Assembly: GCA_017469325.1 (NCBI GenBank)
Contig: JAFUGO010000191.1
Span: 1-6,542, forward strand
DNA length: 6,542 nucleotides
Reading direction: 5' to 3'
DNA from: Mogibacterium sp.
Lineage (GTDB): Bacteria; Bacillota_A; Clostridia; Peptostreptococcales; Anaerovoracaceae
This document shows positions 1-6,302 of the stretch, one piece after another. Under the pieces are notes generated by a model, which had not been told where the DNA came from, searched no databases, and saw only the letters and a list, made by a program, of their open reading frames with translations. Made by a program: the position numbers and the translations under genes. Positions within the stretch are counted from its first letter, which is position 1. Every line of letters starts with the position of its first letter.

Positions 1-2
1 AC

Positions 3-1046
3 GCGGGCCATGAGGTCGCGGTTGTGGATAATTACGCGAACAGTTCCCCGGAGGCAATCGCCAGAGTTGAGAAGATAACAGGCAAGAGTGTGTCTCTTTA
101 CAAGGCGGATGTCGCAGATAAGGAAGCGATGATGGAGATCCTCAGCGCGGAGATGCCGGACTGCATAATCCACTTCGCGGGGCTCAAGGCCGTCGGCGAG
201 TCGGTCGCGATGCCGGTAGAGTACTACAGGAACAATATAGATACGACGCTCACTCTGCTTGAGTGCATGAGAGAGCTGGGGCTTACAAGCATTGTGTTCT
301 CGAGCTCGGCGACTGTTTACGGAGAGGACAACGTTCCGCCGTTCACGGAGGATGCGCCTAAGGGCATGTGCACAAATCCGTACGGATGGACCAAGTGGAT
401 GCAGGAGCAGATGCTGACTGATGCCGCGAAGGCGAGCAAGGCGGAGTGCGAGAAGATCAAGGCTGAGGGAAGGACCGCAGGAGATAATGAGTGGAAGAAG
501 CCACTGTCGGTGATACTGCTCAGATATTTCAATCCGGTCGGCGCTCATGAGAGCGGAATGATCGGAGAGGATCCGCAGGGCATCCCTAACAACCTGATGC
601 CTTACATTTCGCAGGTAGCCGTTGGCAGACGCGATCATCTGACAGTATTCGGAAACGATTACGATACGCCGGACGGTACATGCCGCAGGGATTACATCCA
701 CGTTATGGATCTGGCGGAAGGCCATGTGAAGGCGGCAGAGTATGTTCTGAAGGAAAGGTCAGAAGCGGAGGCGGCCGGAGAGCAGGCAGGCGGCACGGAA
801 GTGTTCAATCTGGGAACGGGCTCGCCGTACAGCGTGCTCGAGATGGTCGAGGCGTTCGGACGTGCGTGCGGGCACGCTGTAGCCTATGAAATAGGCGCCA
901 GACGCGCCGGCGACGTGCAGGACAGCTGGGCCGATGCGGATAAGGCACGCGCCGTGCTCGGCTGGGAGGCGAGCCGCGGCATAGACGAGATCTGCCGCGA
1001 CGCCTGGAACTGGCAGAGCAACAATCCGCAGGGGTACCAAGAATAG
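3..1046 (+). CDS. galE: UDP-glucose 4-epimerase GalE (5' end missing)
   Basis: Interconverts UDP-glucose and UDP-galactose in the cytoplasm with bound NAD (extended short-chain dehydrogenase family), feeding galactose use and surface-glycan synthesis. The reading frame is open to the left window edge. Residues before the GTG at 24 (AGHEVAV) match the second strand of the Rossmann fold, so the GTG is internal. By comparison with E. coli GalE about 22 residues, including the GxxGxxG loop, lie outside the window. Visible motifs, counted from the GTG codon as residue 1: HFAGLKAVGES (50-60), SSSATVYG with the catalytic-type Ser95, NPYGWTK with Tyr120 and Lys124 (YxxxK), LRYFNPVGAH, GEDPQGIPNNL, RDYIHVMDLAEGH, and the family-typical end WNWQSNNPQGY. 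Two Ala/Glu/Lys-rich insertions relative to E. coli GalE lie near bases 430-500 and 745-795. The residue matching E. coli Tyr299 is Ser (bases 924-926), so UDP-GlcNAc/GalNAc may also be a substrate. A terminator follows directly, so this ends its transcript. Confidence 0.96.
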   Translation, partial: AGHEVAVVDNYANSSPEAIARVEKITGKSVSLYKADVADKEAMMEILSAEMPDCIIHFAGLKAVGESVAMPVEYYRNNIDTTLTLLECMRELGLTSIVFSSSATVYGEDNVPPFTEDAPKGMCTNPYGWTKWMQEQMLTDAAKASKAECEKIKAEGRTAGDNEWKKPLSVILLRYFNPVGAHESGMIGEDPQGIPNNLMPYISQVAVGRRDHLTVFGNDYDTPDGTCRRDYIHVMDLAEGHVKAAEYVLKERSEAEAAGEQAGGTEVFNLGTGSPYSVLEMVEAFGRACGHAVAYEIGARRAGDVQDSWADADKARAVLGWEASRGIDEICRDAWNWQSNNPQGYQE

Positions 1047-1085
1047 TATTTCTTTGCAGCAGCATATAGTAAGAATGGCATTACA

Positions 1086-1122
1086 GATCCCTGCGCGGTA
1101 AAAGCGCAGGGGTCATTTTATT
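1086..1122 (+). terminator. Intrinsic terminator after galE
   Basis: An 11-bp stem (1086-1096 with 1104-1114, one G-U pair) is rich in GC in its upper part, encloses a 7-base loop, and is followed by ATTTTATT. It lies 39 bases after the galE stop and separates galE from gpsA. Confidence 0.85.
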
Positions 1123-1212
1123 AACTTCAAAGGGTAGGGGCTGCAAGGTTCCGGATGGGGAAAGGAAAAGCGGTCATATTTTTAACTAACAGCGGAAAAA
1201 GGCCCCTAATTC

Positions 1213-1241
1213 TTTACTTCTTAACGAGAATCAATCATAAT
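1213..1241 (+). promoter_or_regulatory. Probable sigma-A promoter of gpsA
   Basis: TTTACT (1213-1218, 4 of 6 matches to TTGACA) and CATAAT (1236-1241, 5 of 6 to TATAAT) are separated by exactly 17 bases. Transcription would begin near 1248, just ahead of the ribosome binding site AAGGAGG (1254-1260). The position between the galE terminator and gpsA supports it. This is a pattern match only. Confidence 0.55.
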
Positions 1242-1269
1242 TAACTGAAGATCAAGGAGGAAATCAACT

Positions 1270-2271
1270 ATGCATAAAATTGGTGTACTTGGAGCAGGAA
1301 CCTGGGGAATGGCTCTTGCCAGAATGCTTTGTGTAAACGGCGACGACGTGACAGTATGGTCCGCCCTCGAAGATGAGGTCAAGGAGTATTCCGAGACACG
1401 CAGACACAGGAATCTGCCGAAGATGATCATCCCGGATGAGCTGAAGTTTACAGCAGACATCGAAGAGGTCTGCAAGGATAAGGACCTGCTGGTATTCGCG
1501 GTACCGTCGGTATTCGTAAGACAGACGGCAAGACAGGCGAATCCGTATATCCATGACGGACAGATCATCGTAGACGTTGCAAAGGGAATCGAGCCTAAGA
1601 CATATAAGACAATGACAGAGGTCATCAGAGATGAGCTCACAAGTGATGTTTCGCTGGTAGCTCTTTCCGGACCTACTCATGCAGAGGAAGTATCGATAGA
1701 TCTCCCGACAACAATAGTCGCTGCCTGCGAGGACATCAAGACTGCAGAGAAGGTGCAGGATATCTTCATGAATCCTGTCATGAGAGTATATACAAACACA
1801 GACGTAAAGGGAGTTGAGATATGCGCGGCTCTCAAGAACATCATCGCGCTGGCATCGGGGATCTCCGCCGGACTAGGATACGGAGATAACGCCAAGGCTG
1901 CGATCATCACAAGAGGCCTTGCGGAGATGAGAAGACTGGGCGCGAAGCTCGGATGCCTCGATGACACATTCGCGGGACTTGCCGGAATGGGAGACCTTAT
2001 CGTAACCGCTACAAGCGTGCACAGCAGAAACAACCGCTGCGGAAACCTCATCGGTCAGGGAGTCAGCCCTGAAGAGGCGGTCAAGCAGGTAGGCATGGTA
2101 GTTGAAGGAATCAACGCGATCCCGGCAGCTATGTCCATGGCAAAGGAGTACGATGTAGAGATGCCGATCGTCACAGCAGTTGACGCGGTCATCAATCACG
2201 GAGCTGACCCTGCAGAGACAGTTGCGAAGCTGATGGGAAGAGAGAGAAAGAGCGAGCTCTACTCAAGATAA
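1270..2271 (+). CDS. gpsA: Glycerol-3-phosphate dehydrogenase [NAD(P)+]
   Basis: Reduces dihydroxyacetone phosphate to sn-glycerol-3-phosphate in the cytoplasm, supplying the backbone for phospholipids (and glycerol-phosphate polymers where present). The 333 residues match the usual family length. The N-terminal Rossmann motif is GAGTWG (residues 8-13), followed by FAVPS (76-80), VAKGIE (103-108) and LSGPTHAEEV (132-141). The C-terminal helical domain carries the catalytic-type Lys189 in AALKNI, the helix with GYGDNAKAA (203-211), GLAGMGDL (236-243) and SRNNRCG (252-258). VVEGINA (277-283) is the usual late signature. The start is well placed: AAGGAGG at 1254-1260 is nine bases before the ATG. 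A promoter is predicted just upstream and a hairpin follows, so it is probably monocistronic. Its convergent neighbour plsC acts later in the same lipid pathway. No missing catalytic residue was noticed. Confidence 0.97.
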   Translation: MHKIGVLGAGTWGMALARMLCVNGDDVTVWSALEDEVKEYSETRRHRNLPKMIIPDELKFTADIEEVCKDKDLLVFAVPSVFVRQTARQANPYIHDGQIIVDVAKGIEPKTYKTMTEVIRDELTSDVSLVALSGPTHAEEVSIDLPTTIVAACEDIKTAEKVQDIFMNPVMRVYTNTDVKGVEICAALKNIIALASGISAGLGYGDNAKAAIITRGLAEMRRLGAKLGCLDDTFAGLAGMGDLIVTATSVHSRNNRCGNLIGQGVSPEEAVKQVGMVVEGINAIPAAMSMAKEYDVEMPIVTAVDAVINHGADPAETVAKLMGRERKSELYSR

Positions 2272-2328
2272 GGCAGAACCGGTCAATGGTTTTAAATTGA
2301 AGGATGCAGAATAATAAGAAATGAAGAG

Positions 2329-2361
2329 GAGCTCATCGCCATGAAAGGCGGTGAGCTCTTT
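2329..2361 (+). terminator. Hairpin terminator between convergent gpsA and dtd
   Basis: A 12-bp stem (2329-2340 with 2347-2358, one G-U pair) closes a 6-base loop. On the plus strand only TTT follows. On the minus strand the hairpin is followed by a longer T-rich stretch (CTTCATTTCTTATTATT). It sits 57 bases past the gpsA stop and 32 bases past the dtd stop, so it probably ends transcription from both sides and may work better for the plsC-dtd transcript. Confidence 0.7.
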
Positions 2362-2390
2362 GGGTCTATAACTATTGAATTGTATAGGGA

Positions 2391-2837
2391 TCAGAGTCTT
2401 TCGGAGTCGAGGATTATGGTGAAAGGTCCGTCGTTGATAAGTTCGACAGCCATCTCGGCACCGAAGGATCCTTTCTCGACAACAGGGACGCGCTCGCGGC
2501 AGCGCTCGATTATGTATTCGTAGAGCGCTTCGGCGTGCTCCGGGGAGCCCGCTTCGATGAACGACGGCCTGTTGCCCTTCTTGCAATTCGCATACAGCGT
2601 AAACTGCGACACCAGAAGCAGGCCGCCGTTCACGTCCGCGAGCGCCAGATTCGTCTTGCCCTCGTCATCCGCGTTTATGCGAAGCTTTATCATCTTGTCT
2701 ATCATCTTGTCCGCAACAGCCTCGTCGTCAGCATCGCAGACACCTATCAGCACCATATATCCGCGGTCGATTTTGCCGATGACTTCATCATCGACCGAAA
2801 CAGACGCGCGCTTAACTCTCTGTATTACAAAACGCAT
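2391..2837 (-). CDS. dtd: D-aminoacyl-tRNA deacylase (DTD)
   Basis: Hydrolyses D-amino acids (and glycine mischarged on tRNA-Ala) from tRNA, a cytoplasmic proofreading step acting through RNA as a homodimer. The 148-residue length is normal for the family. It opens with [13 protein letters not shown], the typical DTD N-terminus. The active-site signature SQFTL is at residues 77-81, and the second signature, containing the Gly-cis-Pro pair, is NDGPFT (135-140, Gly137-Pro138). NRPSF (89-93) is also characteristic. The start follows GAGAGG six bases upstream on the minus strand, a moderate ribosome binding site lying inside the 18-base gap after plsC. That spacing makes it the second gene of a plsC-dtd transcript ending at the shared hairpin. 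The link to lipid synthesis is probably positional. Many Firmicutes place dtd beside rel, so this neighbourhood differs. Confidence 0.96.
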   Translation of the reverse strand: MRFVIQRVKRASVSVDDEVIGKIDRGYMVLIGVCDADDEAVADKMIDKMIKLRINADDEGKTNLALADVNGGLLLVSQFTLYANCKKGNRPSFIEAGSPEHAEALYEYIIERCRERVPVVEKGSFGAEMAVELINDGPFTIILDSERL

Positions 2838-2855
2838 CCAAAACCTCTCTGATAA

Positions 2856-3593
2856 CTATTTTCCGATCGCACTCCTCACGGTCGCCTCGATCTGCTTTGC
2901 GGCCTCCTTCTGGCCTTCTTTATCCATCTGCTCGATGTGCACCAGCGGATGAGCCGTCACCTTTATATGAGCAGGCTGCCATGTCCCCTTCTCCTCAAAG
3001 AACTTGTAGCTGCCGTCAACGGTCACAGGCAGGATAGGCACTTTGGCCTTCTCAGCAAACTTGAAAGCTCCGGTTTTGAAGTCACCCATCTCAGGCCCCT
3101 TGGAGCGCGTGCCCTCAGGGAAGATCAGCAGGTTGAATCCCATGCCCAGCAGCTTCTTTGCCTCGGACAGAGCGCGTACAGCCTCTTTAGGATTGTCCCT
3201 TACCAGGAATATCGATCTGGTGTACTCGATCACATCGCGCAGCACACCGTACTTGCGCCATTCCTCTTTGGAAACATAGCCCATCTGGCCGTGATCCTTC
3301 ATCAGCCACAGAGTAGCCGGGATGTCGGCAAAGCTCTGGTGGTTGCAGTAGATCATGAAAGGTCCGTCCGACGGAGCAGGGATGTTCTCCTCTCCGCGCA
3401 CATCGAACGTGAGTCCGAGCACCGGAGCCATAGTCTCGACCCAGCGCTTCTGGCCTTTGCGGATCATCTCCTTCTCGCCCTCGATGTCACCGGCAGCCCT
3501 GAGCTGCTCCAGGTCGTTCTTCAGAGAATTATATCTTTTAGTTTCTATATAGCCCTTTATCAACCTCGGGCCCGTCTTAAAAACATTGATCAT
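2856..3593 (-). CDS. plsC: 1-acyl-sn-glycerol-3-phosphate acyltransferase (PlsC family)
   Basis: Transfers an acyl chain to the sn-2 position of lysophosphatidic acid to give phosphatidic acid at the inner face of the membrane. The family blocks are all present in the 245 residues: NHQSFAD (84-90, the catalytic HX4D as His85 and Asp90), the middle block with Lys109 and FLVRDN (129-134), FPEGTRS (158-164, phosphate binding) and the late LPVTVDGS (188-195). The first 60 residues are charged and helical, with no obvious membrane-spanning segment, whereas many clostridial PlsC homologues start with one. The ATG at 3593 is the only start available: the upstream in-frame codons contain no ATG, GTG or TTG before a stop. 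The ribosome binding site (AAGAGG) is only moderate. It is first in a two-gene transcript with dtd, and its upstream region is shared divergently with rubrerythrin. Acyl specificity cannot be told, and another lysophospholipid acyltransferase role remains possible. Confidence 0.92.
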   Translation of the reverse strand: MINVFKTGPRLIKGYIETKRYNSLKNDLEQLRAAGDIEGEKEMIRKGQKRWVETMAPVLGLTFDVRGEENIPAPSDGPFMIYCNHQSFADIPATLWLMKDHGQMGYVSKEEWRKYGVLRDVIEYTRSIFLVRDNPKEAVRALSEAKKLLGMGFNLLIFPEGTRSKGPEMGDFKTGAFKFAEKAKVPILPVTVDGSYKFFEEKGTWQPAHIKVTAHPLVHIEQMDKEGQKEAAKQIEATVRSAIGK

Positions 3594-3630
3594 ATCTGTA
3601 TCGCCTCTTAATACATCAATTTATAGTATG

Positions 3631-3641
3631 CTTGCTGCAAG
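3631..3641. promoter_or_regulatory. Palindrome at the inferred plsC transcription start
   Basis: CTTGCTGCAAG is a perfect 5-bp inverted repeat around one central base, extending imperfectly to 17 bp (3628-3644). Its centre (3636) coincides with the predicted plsC start point, where a repressor operator would be effective. It does not resemble the FapR or FabT lipid-gene operators that I know. It may be chance. Confidence 0.25.
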
Positions 3642-3642
3642 A

Positions 3643-3670
3643 ATTGTAGCATATTTTGTTGTAACACAAA
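3643..3670 (-). promoter_or_regulatory. Candidate promoter of plsC-dtd (extended -10)
   Basis: Read on the minus strand, TGCTACAAT (complement of 3643-3651) is an extended -10 box with 5 of 6 core matches. A weak -35 (TTTGTG, complement of 3665-3670) lies 16 bases upstream. Transcription would begin near 3636, about 43 bases before the plsC ATG. The region is AT-rich, so chance matches are possible. Confidence 0.4.
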
Positions 3671-3755
3671 ATATAAAGAACCAACTCACTCGAAAACAAA
3701 CTGCGATGAGCAGATATGTGCCCGCAAACTTGATGCAATATAAAACTTCCGCATC

Positions 3756-3764
3756 TGCTATAAT
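3756..3764 (+). promoter_or_regulatory. Probable rubrerythrin promoter (extended -10)
   Basis: TGCTATAAT combines a perfect TATAAT with the upstream TG of an extended -10. No convincing -35 sits at normal spacing; TTGATG at 3730-3735 is 23 bases away from the core. Transcription would start near 3771, giving a leader of about 46 bases with AGGAGGA just before the gene. A PerR-like sequence overlaps this box. Confidence 0.55.
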
Positions 3765-3772
3765 ACTAATGA
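3758..3772. promoter_or_regulatory. Possible PerR box over the rubrerythrin -10
   Basis: CTATAATACTAATGA matches 10 of the 14 defined positions of the PerR consensus TTATAATNATTATAA, with the left half nearly perfect and the right half poor. It overlaps the -10 and start point, a repressor-type position. PerR control of rubrerythrin is known in clostridia. The TATAAT core inflates the score, so this is tentative. Confidence 0.3.
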
Positions 3773-3816
3773 CATAAAATGTGGATAATTAGGTAGATAT
3801 ACTAGGAGGAATAACC

Positions 3817-4356
3817 ATGGCTAATAAATATGCAGGAACACAGACCGAGAAGAACCTGGAAGCCGCATTTGCAGGCGAGTCCCAGGCACGCAACAAATAT
3901 ACATACTTCGCGTCCAAGGCAAAGAAGGAAGGCTTTGAGCAGATCTCAGCGCTCTTCCTCAAGACAGCAGACAATGAGAAAGAGCACGCAAAGATGTGGT
4001 TCAAGGAGCTCGAAGGCATCGGCAGCACAGCAGAGAACCTCGCTGCTGCAGCCGACGGAGAGAATTACGAGTGGACCGATATGTACGAAGGATTCGCGAA
4101 GACAGCTGATGAAGAGGGCTTCCCTGAGCTGGCGGCAAAATTCCGCATGGTCGCAGCGATCGAGAAGCATCATGAAGAGCGCTACCGCGCACTGCTCCAT
4201 AACGTAGAGGCACAGGAAGTCTTCGCCAAGAGCGAGGTCAAGGTATGGGAATGCCGCAACTGCGGACATATCATCGTAGGCACTAAGGCTCCTGAGATCT
4301 GCCCGGTTTGCGCACATCCGCAGGCATACTTCGAAGTCCACGCAGAGAACTACTAA
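3817..4356 (+). CDS. rbr: Rubrerythrin (diiron plus rubredoxin domains)
   Basis: Cytoplasmic NAD(P)H-linked peroxidase of anaerobes, reducing hydrogen peroxide at a diiron site with electrons passed through a rubredoxin-like iron centre. The 179 residues show the classic two-domain order. The N-terminal ferritin-like four-helix bundle has the first-half ligand pattern GES (Glu21) and EKEH (Glu54, His57), and the second half has DEEGFPE (98-104) and EKHH (Glu116, His119). The C-terminal rubredoxin-like domain begins with Cys146-x2-Cys149 and ends with Cys162-x2-Cys165. Both ExxH pairs and all four cysteines are intact, so the protein should be active. The start is firmly set by AGGAGGA (3804-3810) six bases ahead of the ATG. 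It has its own extended -10 promoter with a possible PerR box. No clear terminator follows, so some read-through into the secreted-protein gene 64 bases downstream is possible. Confidence 0.97.
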   Translation: MANKYAGTQTEKNLEAAFAGESQARNKYTYFASKAKKEGFEQISALFLKTADNEKEHAKMWFKELEGIGSTAENLAAAADGENYEWTDMYEGFAKTADEEGFPELAAKFRMVAAIEKHHEERYRALLHNVEAQEVFAKSEVKVWECRNCGHIIVGTKAPEICPVCAHPQAYFEVHAENY

Positions 4357-4420
4357 AAACCGGACGGCCGCCGGATCCGTTATTGCTCTACTTATATAAA
4401 CGATAAAACCGCAGTATTAA

Positions 4421-5353
4421 ATGAATAAAAGTGTAAAAAGAATTACCGCCAGGCGTTTGACAGCTATATTGCTCGCGGCCATCCTGATACTCAGCAGCGC
4501 GGCCTCGGTCTTTGCTGCGCCAATAAAGAGCAAGGATCCCATGACCCTGCTCAAAAAGAACGGAAAGACATTCGACTTCCGCGTCGAGCCAAAGCAGAAG
4601 CTCTACGGATATGACACCTTGCAGGGAGCCTGCGCAAATAACGGCAAAGCGTACCTCACACTCTTCGACCGCAATAAAAACAAGTGCAGGATAGTCAGAG
4701 TCGACCTGGCCACACTGAATGTCGAGAAGGTCTCGGCTCCGCTCAGCGTCTACCACGCGAACAACCTCACATACAATACGCGCAAAAACATCATCGTCGC
4801 GACATGTTGCCAGGTGAAGGGCAAGCGAGTCGTCTACATCAACCCGAATACGCTCAAGGTCACGGGCAAGAAAGACATAAAGATCACGCGCAAAATAAAA
4901 GGCATCCCTAAAAAGACGGTCCGCAAATACAAGGGCTTCACAGCAGTCACATACAACGAGAAGCACAACTGCTACATCGGGCGCCTCAGAAACGACAACA
5001 ATGTCATCATCTTTGACGCCAACATGAACCCTAAGAAGTACGTGAAGCTCAGCGGCAAAAAGACATTCCTGCTCAACCAGAGAATGGACAGCGATGGCGA
5101 CTACATCTACGACGTCAGGAGCTTCAAGGGAAAGCATAAATACAGCATGGTCACGATACACAACATGTCCGGCAAATATGTGGGAAGCATGCGATTCAAC
5201 TACATCAAGTCGCCCGGCTACGAGCTGCAGTGCCTGTTCCACGATGGCGAACAGTACTACGCGGGCATATACTACACAACAAGCCAGAAACACGATGATA
5301 AAAAGCATCACGTCAAACGCTATAACTACCTTTACAAACTGAACAGAAAATAA
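4421..5353 (+). CDS. Secreted lysine-rich repeat protein, probable beta-propeller, function unknown
   Basis: I do not recognise a named family. The 310 residues begin with a clear Sec signal peptide: basic residues (KRITARR, 6-12), a hydrophobic core (about 13-28) and a likely signal peptidase I site after Ala32 or Ala33 (SVFAAP). No LPxTG, lipobox or further membrane segment is seen, so release or charge-based wall binding is likely. The mature part is very rich in Lys and Arg. I see about five degenerate units starting near residues 69, 112, 171, 218 and 268, each reading roughly as an open stretch, then a short YI/YL strand, then an I-x-x-D/N/H strand and a TLxV-like turn (VDLATLNV, INPNTLKV, FDANMNP, IHNMSGKYV). 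That resembles small propeller blades. The ATG is preceded directly by an in-frame TAA, so no earlier start exists, yet there is no Shine-Dalgarno sequence. rfbA follows after 12 bases, suggesting co-transcription and a link to surface glycans. Confidence 0.88.
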   Translation: MNKSVKRITARRLTAILLAAILILSSAASVFAAPIKSKDPMTLLKKNGKTFDFRVEPKQKLYGYDTLQGACANNGKAYLTLFDRNKNKCRIVRVDLATLNVEKVSAPLSVYHANNLTYNTRKNIIVATCCQVKGKRVVYINPNTLKVTGKKDIKITRKIKGIPKKTVRKYKGFTAVTYNEKHNCYIGRLRNDNNVIIFDANMNPKKYVKLSGKKTFLLNQRMDSDGDYIYDVRSFKGKHKYSMVTIHNMSGKYVGSMRFNYIKSPGYELQCLFHDGEQYYAGIYYTTSQKHDDKKHHVKRYNYLYKLNRK

Positions 5354-5365
5354 CAGGAGGTCCTT

Positions 5366-6265
5366 ATGAAAGGCATAGTACTTGCGGGTGGAGCGGGCAC
5401 AAGACTGTATCCGCTCACCATAGTTACATCAAAGCAGCTGCTGCCGGTCTACGACAAGCCGATGATATTCTATCCGCTGTCGACGCTTATGCTGGCAAAG
5501 ATACGTGAGATACTCATAATAAGCACGCCTGAGGACACTCCGAGGATAGAGCAGCTTCTGGGAGACGGTTCAAGGTACGGACTCGAGCTTTCGTATGCCG
5601 TGCAGGAGAAGCCTGAGGGGCTCGCCCAGGCATTCACCATAGGCCGTGAATTCATAGGAGATGAGCCATGCGCGATGGTGCTTGGCGACAACATCTTTTA
5701 CGGAAACGGTCTCAATCACAAGCTGAGCGACGCACGCAAGGACGCCGAGGCAGGCAAGGCGACCATCTTCGGCTACTATGTTGAAGATCCTGAACGATTC
5801 GGAATTATGGAATTCGATAAGCAGGACAGCGGCAGATCAGTCAAAGTGCTGTCAGTCGAAGAGAAGCCAAAACAGCCGAAGAGCAATTACGCGATAGTCG
5901 GGCTCTACTTCTATCCGAAGGGAGTCAGCGACATGGCGGCGGCAGTCAAACCGTCAGCCCGTGGCGAGCTCGAGATAACCACGCTGAACGACATGTATCT
6001 GCAGAAAGGCGATCTCAATGCCCAGCTCCTGGGAAGAGGTTACACATGGATGGACGCCGGCACATTTGACAGCCTGCAGAAAGCGACTGACTTTGTAAGC
6101 ATGATAGAGCAGTATCAGGGAATGATCATCTCGTCGCCTGAAGAGATCGCGTACCACATGGGCTGGATAGATGAGGACAAACTGGCAAACAGCGTGAAGC
6201 GCTACGGCAAGAGCCCGTACGGCGAGCACCTCAAAGCCGTACTCGAAGGCAAAGTCGTACTTTAA
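5366..6265 (+). CDS. rfbA: Glucose-1-phosphate thymidylyltransferase
   Basis: Joins dTTP and glucose-1-phosphate to form dTDP-glucose and pyrophosphate, the first step towards dTDP-L-rhamnose and related deoxysugars for surface polysaccharides. It is cytoplasmic and usually tetrameric. The 299 residues fit the RmlA family. Motifs in order are LAGGAGTRLYPLT (6-18, nucleotide binding), SKQLLPVYDKPM (22-33), QEKPEGLAQAF (80-90), LGDN (106-109, metal-binding Asp108), EEKP (165-168), GELEIT (200-205) and RGYTWMDAGT (224-233, with Asp230). The C-terminal tail includes the family-typical SPEEIAY (257-263). A strong ribosome binding site, AGGAGGT (5355-5361), lies five bases before the ATG and directly after the stop of the secreted-protein gene, so the two are probably one transcript. 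No rfbB, rfbC or rfbD is within the window; they may be downstream or elsewhere. The product is confident; the final sugar made is not known. Confidence 0.96.
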   Translation: MKGIVLAGGAGTRLYPLTIVTSKQLLPVYDKPMIFYPLSTLMLAKIREILIISTPEDTPRIEQLLGDGSRYGLELSYAVQEKPEGLAQAFTIGREFIGDEPCAMVLGDNIFYGNGLNHKLSDARKDAEAGKATIFGYYVEDPERFGIMEFDKQDSGRSVKVLSVEEKPKQPKSNYAIVGLYFYPKGVSDMAAAVKPSARGELEITTLNDMYLQKGDLNAQLLGRGYTWMDAGTFDSLQKATDFVSMIEQYQGMIISSPEEIAYHMGWIDEDKLANSVKRYGKSPYGEHLKAVLEGKVVL

Positions 6266-6302
6266 CCGGGACTGACCAGAATACTCAAAGATTACAAAGG
6301 AA

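Noticed and set aside
24..26. GTG as a possible true start of galE
   Set aside because: The frame continues upstream with residues matching the GalE Rossmann fold (AGHEVAV), so the gene begins before the window.
1135..1208. 8-bp inverted repeat (TAGGGGCT with GGCCCCTA) spanning about 58 bases between the galE terminator and gpsA promoter
   Set aside because: It is short, includes a G-U pair and has a long loop. It is likely chance, and I recognise no riboswitch or leader motif inside it.
2937..3611. 224-codon plus-strand open frame opposite plsC
   Set aside because: It lies entirely over the motif-bearing plsC coding strand, and its product shows no domain.
3586..3777. Small plus-strand open frame in the plsC-rubrerythrin intergenic region
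   Set aside because: It lacks a ribosome binding site and runs through the divergent promoter elements. Its composition is that of AT-rich non-coding DNA.
4360..4380. GC-rich palindromic segment after rubrerythrin (CGGCCG and CGGATCCG)
   Set aside because: The best stems I can pair are only 4 bp and there is no T-run after them, so I do not call a terminator.
4388..5311. Long open frame (307 codons) antisense to the secreted-protein gene
   Set aside because: It is codon-aligned with the sense gene, so it stays open simply because the sense gene avoids TTA, CTA and TCA codons. Its product is a low-complexity Val/Ala/Leu-rich chain, whereas the sense frame has a proper signal peptide and repeats.
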